This document shows, piece after piece, positions 51,014-64,000 of a stretch of 64,000 nt of DNA. The DNA is from Hirudinaria manillensis (taxonomy: Eukaryota > Annelida > Clitellata > Hirudinida > Hirudinidae). The stretch is from the NCBI GenBank assembly GCA_034509925.1, contig CM067537.1, positions 1 through 64,000 of the forward strand, written 5' to 3'. Both the position numbers and the translations under genes were made by a program. The notes under the pieces were generated by a model. It had not been told where the DNA came from, searched no databases, and saw only the letters and a list, made by a program, of their open reading frames with translations. Every line of letters starts with the position of its first letter. Positions within the stretch are counted from its first letter, which is position 1.

Positions 51014-53756
51014 ATGGCCCGTCTTGTCGAAGCGGATTTAACAATTCATTCGAGAACCTCAGAAAAGCATAGAATGGTTGTATCACATCCAAGAAACAGA
51101 AACTTACTTAAAGTTCGATCTGCTGACGATCGATCACTCGATGTGCCAAAGCAAATCTTGAAAGCTCTAACGGAAGAGGATGTTAAAAATGAAATGTTGC
51201 TTAAACCTATATTGTCTGAAGGCAGAAACAAAGGTAAAGATCGTATCGACGTCGTTTCTTGCAACTTGAAGGAGTCTCTTGCAGCGTTATGTCTGAACGG
51301 AGGAGTTTGCTGGAAATCCACTTTTAGGAAAAGACTTAGATGCCTGTGAGTTTGATTGCGCAGAAATTCCGAAACCATAGACTCGGTCTTTGACTGCATC
51401 TTTGGGCAAGACTTTTGCATTACGAGATGATTACATGGTATTCTGATGGGAAGTTTAGAAAGATATCATAAATCAAAAGAGATTCACAATTCCAGACAAA
51501 CGGAATTATGTTTAACTAACAAAATGATTTTCCTGCATTTTATTACAAAAATGCATAATATTAATTTATTAATCATAATAATAGTTCACGTGGAATCTAA
51601 TAATTTATTGAAATGTTGATATATAATTGAATTTTTAATTATTTTTAATCTTAAGACGCTGATTTATTAATCAGATGCCAACCACTTTTCTATGGAAAAA
51701 ACTGTGAATTTCATAAAGACACGTTATCAAGTAGGCGTTGAGTAAATGTTGTTCAATGTGGTTATAAATTCTATTCAGTCGGGCAAAGCAAACGCCATCC
51801 ATTGTTAATTAACAATTGTTAGATTCCATGAAATCAACTGCTGACTCTGAAATTGAAAATCTTCGTTTCTCTGGTGAGGGCAAAAGAGATTCTGAGGATG
51901 AAAATAATTCGAGCCGTTCACCTGTTTTTCCTCAAAAAAGGATTCACCCTTGCAACCCCTCGGAATCAAAAGGCAGCGGTTGCCAAAACGAATCCAAGTG
52001 CATGAGAGTCGATTTAGGGAATAATAAATATGAATACAAGTGCAGGTGACGAAAACTTCGAAATGCAAATGTTTATTAACAATCCGGTTAACAACAATCA
52101 GTCGGGTACTTTATTGTGAAATAGATGAAAGTAAACTTTCACTTGTGCAAGTAATGCAAGTCACAAATTAAATTGAGTTGGTTATTCAGCTCAACAACGT
52201 GATTCAATCATGTGCTTCGTTGTCCGAGGTTTTTACACTTTTTTTAGTACACGACACACCTAAAAAAAAGCACAAACTATTTGAGATTCCTTAAATAAAT
52301 AAAAGACGTAATTAAAAATTGCCAACTCATCGATATATTTTACTGTAGCAAACCGTCAAAGACTTGACTTGCTGAGAACCTCTGGTTTAAACTAAGCAAT
52401 GTCATTTTACACGTAAACCGTTTGAGTAAACTCTGACTTCAAAACTTTCTATAACCGATGCAATGCATTGTCATTGATACATGACTCCTTACAATATTTT
52501 ATACTTTTCTAGATGCCTACCACCATTTTTCGGCTCTTACTGCAATTTGTCCCGTGAGTAATCTTAAAAATAATGTTATTAATATATTATTGCCATAATA
52601 ATGCAACAATTTTTATCGTAGCAGCTCTTAACGTTTATTTATAGTAAAAATAGTATTTTAATGTTATCATATTAAAATCATGTAAGAAGGCTGTTATAGC
52701 GACAACTTCACCAAACTTCACTCGTCGTAGCGAACTGTGGCAGCAAATTTAATCGATGTTTAATTGATTTAACTGTTAATTTAATTTTTAAATGAATCAC
52801 AAAAGGCTTGCTTATTTATTATCTCATTATAAGTAGATGAATAGCTAGTTTTCATTTCTCACCCGAAGCAAATGATTTGCGAAGAGTGGAACAATTTCCC
52901 CAAGCTTACCACAACGGAGTCATTGCCCTATTTGTCATCTCGTTATTTCTAATAGCCGTGTTGGTGGTCTTGTTCTACTTAGTAACCAAGTAAATGGTTG
53001 TTTACATTTATTTTATAACCATTCCCTCTATAATTTTTTGATTCATTCTCTTGCTATATACGTACGTGCTACGAACTTTCATTGATTTCCTTTGGCTAGA
53101 TTGAAACAGTTTGTAAATTATTTATAACATATTAATTTTCCAATTTTAGTTTTTAATGAGAAGTTTTGAATTTTCTTCCTAATTGATTGGAAAAAAATAA
53201 ACGGAGTGAAGTTACATGTTAACAATTTATCATATAAATGATTCATTATTCTTTTTCTTCTTATGAAATCAACAAAACAAAAGAGTTTCATTTAATTATC
53301 CTTATTTAATTTCCTTTGATATTTAAATAATAATTAAATGATACCGACTAATCGTACTAATGACTAAATTGAAATATTAGAAAAGGTCCTCAAAGGACGA
53401 CGAAAATATTCTCGCTAAAAAAAAAATGGAGAGGCAAAAAGGAGCAGACTTTAAGATCGAAAAGGAACGAAAATCTCAGAAACAACCCCTTGTCTTTCGA
53501 CGATCTTAAGATGACTGGAGCCGGATTTCCAAAGGTAATTTTTTATAATACCCCGCCATCCGGAATGGTCAGTCGCATCGTGCCCATAGGGGGCCAAGAA
53601 TTCACATGGTATAACAACAATCACGAAAGACAACTTGCTAATAGACTCGGTAACTCGGAGAAAGAATCCATTTGCTTCCATGGTAATGACAGATCGTTGG
53701 ATTCCAGTTTGGCGGACGATTTAAAAGAAGTCATATTTGACGATGAGCCAAGATAA
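51014..53756 (+). CDS. Transmembrane protein with two EGFR-ligand-type EGF domains
   Basis: Six exons join in frame to about 382 residues: 51014-51345, 51675-51730, 51823-52045, 52513-52553, 52869-52989, 53381-53756. EGF1 is SCNLKESLAALC, LNGGVC, WKSTFRKRLRC, L, CQPLFYGKNC (spacing 9-5-10-1-8). EGF2 is PCNPSESKGSGC, QNESKC, MRVDLGNNKYEYKC, R, CLPPFFGSYC (9-5-13-1-8). Both are split by an intron between cysteines 4 and 5, the mark of EGFR-ligand genes. A basic juxtamembrane stretch and a helix follow (VIALFVISLFLIAVLVVLFY), then a cytosolic tail of about 125 residues, first basic (LKKKWRGKKEQTLRSKR), then ending VIFDDEPR. AATAAA lies at 53853, 97 bases after the stop. The Met at 51014 may be internal, since no signal peptide follows it; an AATCAG acceptor ends at 51002, so an upstream exon is likely. 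Probably a membrane-bound growth-factor precursor or a paralogue of the - strand gene at 40598. Confidence 0.85.
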
Positions 53757-53852
53757 ATTATAAGATACCAGTCAGAACAAAATCAACAATTAGATATGTT
53801 GCGAATATTGACGTGATTTAAATTTAAATTACTTTTAAACAATATTTTTCCG

Positions 53853-53858
53853 AATAAA
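53853..53858 (+). terminator. Polyadenylation signal AATAAA of the two-EGF gene
   Basis: Canonical hexamer 97 bases after the TAA stop, in an AT-rich 3' region. Confidence 0.55.
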
Positions 53859-58585
<4,727 letters not shown>

Positions 58586-61500
58586 ATGTACCAAAGAAGG
58601 ACGATTGTGACGTTGTATGCCAGAAGACGTCGAAGATCTCGCTTTCTCTTTGCAGCATGTTTCTGCGCTTGTGGATGGGTGGCATTTCTAGCTCCCGTGT
58701 CAGTAGTTGTATTCATCCTTCCAGCAAGTGAGTATAGAAACCGTATTTGGTCCTGTTTGATTAAATGAACAGATATGAAATGAATTAAATGAATTAAAAT
58801 CACATAAATTGTATACAAACATAAATGAAATTAAAACTAAAATCACAATCGCAAAAAAAATTAATTCAAAAATTGCAAATCAGGTGTACCCAGAACCAAG
58901 ACAACGACTACGACAACAGTGACAGCAATACCAAAATCAGAATCAACGATGAAAGTAATTTCGACATCAATTGGACAACCAATACAAAACGTTACAATAA
59001 CACAAACAAACAAGTCAACAGTCAGAACTGAATCAGCAACAAATAGAACAACAGTAACATCAGGAACTACAACAACTGGTCCAACAGCAACATCAGGATC
59101 TACAACAGGCCCAACAGTAACAACAGGATCGACAACAACAGGTCCAACAGCAACAACCAGATCCAGCACAACAGGCCCAACAGTAACATCTGGATCAGCA
59201 ACAACTGGCCCAACAGTAACAACCGGATCTACCACAACAGGGACAACAGTAACATCAGCATCGACAATAACAGTCCCAACAGCAACATCAGGATCGACAA
59301 CAACAGGCCCAACAGCAACATCAGCATCGACAACAACAGGCCCAACAGTAACATCAGGATCGACAACAACTGGTTCTACAGTAACATCAGCATCGACAAC
59401 AACTGGCCCAACAGTAACAACAGGATCGACAACAACAGGTCCAACAGCAACAACCAGATCCAGCACAACAGGCCCAACAGTAACATCTGGATCCACAACA
59501 ACAGGTCCTACACTAACATCAGGATCAACAACAACTGGCCCAACAGTAACAACCGGATCTACCACAACAGGGACAACAGTAACATCAGCATCGACAATAA
59601 CAGTCCCAACAGCAACATCAGGATCGACAACAACAGGCCCAACAGCAACATCAGCATCGACAACAACAGGCCCAACAGTAACATCAGGATCGACAACAAC
59701 TGGTTCTACAGTAACATCAGCATCGACAACAACTGGCCCAACAGTAACACCCGATTCTACCACAACTGGGACAACAGTAACATCAGCATCAACAACAACA
59801 GGTCCTACAGTAACATCAGGATCAACAACAACTGGCCCAACTGTAACAACCGGATCTACCACAACATGGACAAAAGTAACATCAGCATCGACAACAATTG
59901 GCCCAACAGTAACAACCGGATCTACCATAATTGGGACAACAGTAACATCAGCATCAACAACAACAGGTCCTACAGTAACATCAGGATCAACAACAACAGG
60001 CCCAACAGCAACATCTGGATCTACAACGACAAGTCCTACAGTAACATCAGGATCCACAACAACTGGTTCTACAGTAACATCAGCATCGACAACAACTGGC
60101 CCAACAGTAACAACCGGTTCTACCACAACTGGGACAACAGTAACATCAGCATCAACAACAACAGGTCCTACAGTAACATCAGGATCAACAACAACTGGCC
60201 CAACTGTAACAACCGGATCTACCACAACAGGTCCTACAGTAACATCAGGATCAACAACAACAGGCCCAACAGCAACATCTGGATCTACAACGACAAGTCC
60301 TACAGTAACATCAGGATCCACAACAACTGGTTCTACAATAACATCAGCATCGACAACAACTGGCCCAACAATAACAACCGGATCTACCACAACAAGGGCA
60401 ACAGTAACATCAGCATCAACAACAACAGGTCCTACAGTAACATCAGGATCCACAACAACAGGCCCAACAGCAGCATCTGGATCTACAACGACAAGTCCCA
60501 CAGTAACATCAGGATCAACAACAACTGGCCCAACAGTAACAACCGGATCTACCACAACAGGGACAACAGTAACATCAGCATCGACAATAACAGTCCCAAC
60601 AGCAACATCAGGATCGACAACAACAGGCCCAACAGCAACATCAGCATCGACAACAACAGGCCCAACAGTAACATCAGGATCGACAACAACTGGTTCTACA
60701 GTAACATCAGCATCGACAACAACTGGCCCAACAGTAACAACAGGATCGACAACAACAGGTCCAACAGCAACAACCAGATCCAGCACAACAGGCCCAACAG
60801 TAACATCTGGATCCACAACAACAGGTCCTACACTAACATCAGGATCAACAACAACTGGCCCAACAGTAACAACCGGATCTACCACAACAGGGACAACAGT
60901 AACATCAGCATCGACAATAACAGTCCCAACAGCAACATCAGGATCGACAACAACAGGCCCAACAGCAACATCAGCATCGACAACAACAGGCCCAACAGTA
61001 ACATCAGGATCGACAACAACTGGTTCTACAGTAACATCAGCATCGACAACAACTGGCCCAACAGTAACACCCGATTCTACCAAAACTGGGACAACAGTAA
61101 CATCAGCATCAACAACAACAGGTCCCACAGTAACGTCAGGATCAACAACAACTGGCCCAACTGTAACAACCGGATCTACCACAACATGGACAAAAGTAAC
61201 ATCAGCATCGACAACAACTGGCCCAACAGTAACAACCGGATCTACCACAATTGGGACAACAGTAACATCAGCATCAACAACAACAGGTCCTACAGTAACA
61301 TCAGGATCAACAACAACAGGCCCAACAGCAACATCTGGATCTACAACGACAAGTCCTACAGTAACATCAGGATCCACAACAACTGGTTCTACAGTAACAT
61401 CAGCATCGACAACAACTGGCCCAACAGTAACAACCGGTTCTACCACAACTGGGACAACAGTAACATCAGCATCAACAACAACAGGTCCTACAGTAACATC

Positions 61501-64000
61501 AGGATCAACAACAACAGGCCCAACAGCAACATCTGGATCTACAACGACAAGTCCTACAGTAACATCAGGATCAACAACAACTGGCCCAACTGTAACAACC
61601 GGATCTACCACAACAAGGGCAACAGTAACATCAGCATCAACAACAACAGGTCCTACAGTAACATCAGCATCGACAACAACAGGCCCAACAGCAACATCTG
61701 GATCTACAACGACAAGTCCTACAGTAACATCAGGATCAACAACAATTGGCCCAACAGTAACAACCGGATCCAGCACAACTGGCCCAACAGCAACAACCGG
61801 ATCTACCACAACAGGCCCAACAGTAACATCTGGATCCACAACAACAGGTCCTACACTAACATCAGGATCAACAACAACTGGCCCAACAGTAACAACCGGA
61901 TCTACCACCACAGGGACAACAGTAACATCAGCATCGACAATAACAGTCCCAACAGCAACATCAGGATCGACAACAACAGGCCCAACAGCAACATCAGCAT
62001 CGACAACAACAGGCCCAACAGTAACATCAGGATCGACAACAACTGGTTCTACAGTAACATCAGCATCGACAACAACTGGCCCAACAGTAACATCTGGATC
62101 TACAACGACAAGTCCTACAGTAACATCAGGATCAACAACAACTGGCCCAACTGTAACAACCGGATCTACCACAACAAGGGCAACAGTAACATCAGCATCA
62201 ACAACAACAGGTCCTACAGTAACATCAGCATCGACAACAACAGGCCCAACAGCAACATCTGGATCTACAACGACAAGTCCTACAGTAACATCAGGATCAA
62301 CAACAATTGGCCCAACAGTAACAACCGGATCCAGCACAACTGGCCCAACAGCAACAACCGGATCTACCACAACAGGCCCAACAGTAACATCTGGATCCAC
62401 AACAACAGGTCCTACACTAACATCAGGATCAACAACAACTGGCCCAACAGTAACAACCGGATCTACCACCACAGGGACAACAGTAACATCAGCATCGACA
62501 ATAACAGTCCCAACAGCAACATCAGGATCGACAACAACAGGCCCAACAGCAACATCAGCATCGACAACAACAGGCCCAACAGTAACATCAGGATCGACAA
62601 CAACTGGTTCTACAGTAACATCAGCATCGACAACAACTGGCCCAACAGTAACAACCGGATCTACCACAACTGGGACAACAGTAATATCAGCATCGACAAC
62701 AACAGGATCCTCAACAACAGGTCCTACACTAACATCAGCTTCGACAACAACAGGCCCAACAGTAACATCTGGATCCACAACAACAGGTCCTACCCTAACA
62801 TCAGGATCAACAACAACTGGCCCAACAGTAACATCAGGATCAACAACAACAGGCCCAACAGCAACATCTGGATCTACAACGACAAGTCCTACAGTAACAT
62901 CAGGATCCACAACAACTGGTTCTACAGTAACATCAGCATCGACAACAACTGGCCCAACAGTAACAACCGGATCTACCACAACAGGCCCAACAGTAACATC
63001 AGGATCGACAACAACAGGCCCAACAGCAACATCTGGATCCACAACAACTGGTTCTACAGTAACATCAGCATCGACAACCACTGGTCCAACAGTAACAACC
63101 GGATCTACCACAACTGGGACAACAGTAACATCAGCATCAACAACAACAGGTCCAACAGTAACAACAGGATCGACAACAACAGGCCCAACAGAAACACCTG
63201 GATCTACAACAACAGGCCCAACAGCAACATCTGGATCCACAACAACAGGTCCTACAGTAACATCAGGATCGACAACAACTGGCCCAACAGTAACAACCGG
63301 ATCTACCACAACAGGGACAACAGTAACATCAGCATCGACAACAACAGGCCCAACAGTAACATCTGGATCCACAACAACAGGTCCTACCCTAACATCAGGA
63401 TCAACAACAACTGGCCCAACAGTAACATCAGGATCAACAACAACAGGCCCAACAGCAACATCTGGATCTACAACGACAAGTCCTACAGTAACATCAGGAT
63501 CCACAACAACTGGTTCTACAGTAACATCAGCATCGACAACAACTGGCCCAACAGTAACAACCGGATCTACCACAACAGGCCCAACAGTAACATCAGGATC
63601 GACAACAACAGGCCCAACAGCAACATCTGGATCCACAACAACTGGTTCTACAGTAACATCAGCATCGACAACCACTGGTCCAACAGTAACAACCGGATCT
63701 ACCACAACTGGGACAACAGTAACATCAGCATCAACAACAACAGGTCCAACAGTAACAACAGGATCGACAACAACAGGCCCAACAGAAACACCTGGATCTA
63801 CAACAACAGGCCCAACAGCAACATCTGGATCCACAACAACAGGTCCTACAGTAACATCAGGATCGACAACAACTGGCCCAACAGTAACAACCGGATCTAC
63901 CACAACAGGGACAACAGTAACATCAGCATCGACAACAACAGGCCCAACAGTAACATCAGGATCGACAACAACAGGCCCAACAGAAACACCTGGATCTACA
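58586..64000 (+). CDS. Giant mucin-like membrane protein, partial, runs off the right edge
   Basis: Exon 1 (58586-58727) begins MYQRRTIVTLYARRRRRSR, then a hydrophobic helix (FLFAACFCACGWVAFLAPVS and VVVFILPA). A GTGAGT donor leads in phase 1 to exon 2 at 58884. There SVPRTKTTTTTVTAIP and an N-glycosylation-rich stretch (QNVTITQTNKST; TNRTT) lead into tandem 11-residue units GSTTTGPTVTS (33 bp) from about 59060 to the window end, more than 140 units with no stop in this frame. The poly-Arg before the helix argues for a type II orientation with the Ser/Thr repeats outside, as a densely O-glycosylated surface mucin. The repeat has nested duplications with offsets of 1320, 561 and 594 bp. The opposite strand is open for 1,680 codons as a by-product. 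The mucin strand is preferred because it joins to a spliced membrane-anchor exon. The C-terminus is not seen. Confidence 0.85.
59060..64000 (+). repeat. 33-bp coding minisatellite with higher-order duplications
   Basis: The base unit is GGATCGACAACAACAGGCCC plus AACAGTAACATCA. Larger copies: about 59200-60180 matches 60520-61500 (offset 1320 = 40 units), about 61540-62100 matches 62101-62660 (561 = 17 units), and about 62763-63370 matches 63357-63950 (594 = 18 units). All offsets are multiples of 33, so the frame is kept. Confidence 0.93.

Noticed and set aside
58861-63903. Long - strand frame of VDPDVTVGP repeats as a real giant protein
   Set aside because: The + strand frame joins in phase to a spliced exon with a membrane helix and gives a plausible mucin; the - strand frame has no upstream exon or anchor.

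Overview
The window is nuclear DNA from an animal. The repeats and non-coding DNA are AT-rich. Genes are split by short GT-AG introns. The protein set is metazoan: Ig-superfamily, EGF-ligand-like and mucin-like membrane proteins sit beside the housekeeping genes PRPF19, a U1A/U2B''-type RRM protein and an EEF1AKMT1-like methyltransferase. An early-branching animal such as a placozoan, sponge or cnidarian would fit, but the sequence alone does not fix the taxon.

Positions 1 to about 16,970 are subtelomere. CCCTAA on the + strand puts the chromosome end to the left. Nine internal CCCTAA arrays alternate with satellites: a 5-monomer higher-order repeat (776-2100), a 4-monomer repeat of about 680 bp (about 4,200-8,600), single divergent monomers, and four copies of a TAA-microsatellite cassette. 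Every array is preceded 29-32 bp upstream by the same kind of box, AAAGYGGAANNNCA. One TAA cassette holds a 5'-truncated LINE with a reverse transcriptase and a restriction-like endonuclease, a poly(A) tail and a perfect 31-bp target-site duplication.

From about 17 kb the DNA is gene-bearing. In order: a four-Ig-domain protein (-, 17,952-22,906); PRPF19 (-, 24,656-26,790); an LRR protein (+, 27,742-32,806); the U1A/U2B'' homologue (-, 33,037-34,769); the EEF1AKMT1-like methyltransferase (-, 36,193-37,882); a Ser/Thr-rich mucin-like membrane protein (-, to 39,660); an EGF-ligand-like transmembrane protein (-, 40,598 to about 43,298); a gene of many tiny phase-0 exons (-, 44,173-49,858); a two-EGF-domain transmembrane protein (+, 51,014-53,756); a gene-poor stretch with a 470-bp TAA tract; and a very large mucin-like membrane protein running off the right edge (+, from 58,586).

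I built the gene models by hand from splice signals, reading phase and protein-family resemblance. PRPF19, the LRR gene, the U1A/U2B'' gene and the methyltransferase join in frame from start to stop. The two EGF-type genes and the two mucin-like genes suggest a locus rich in cell-surface ligands and glycoproteins, in line with rapid gene turnover near a telomere.
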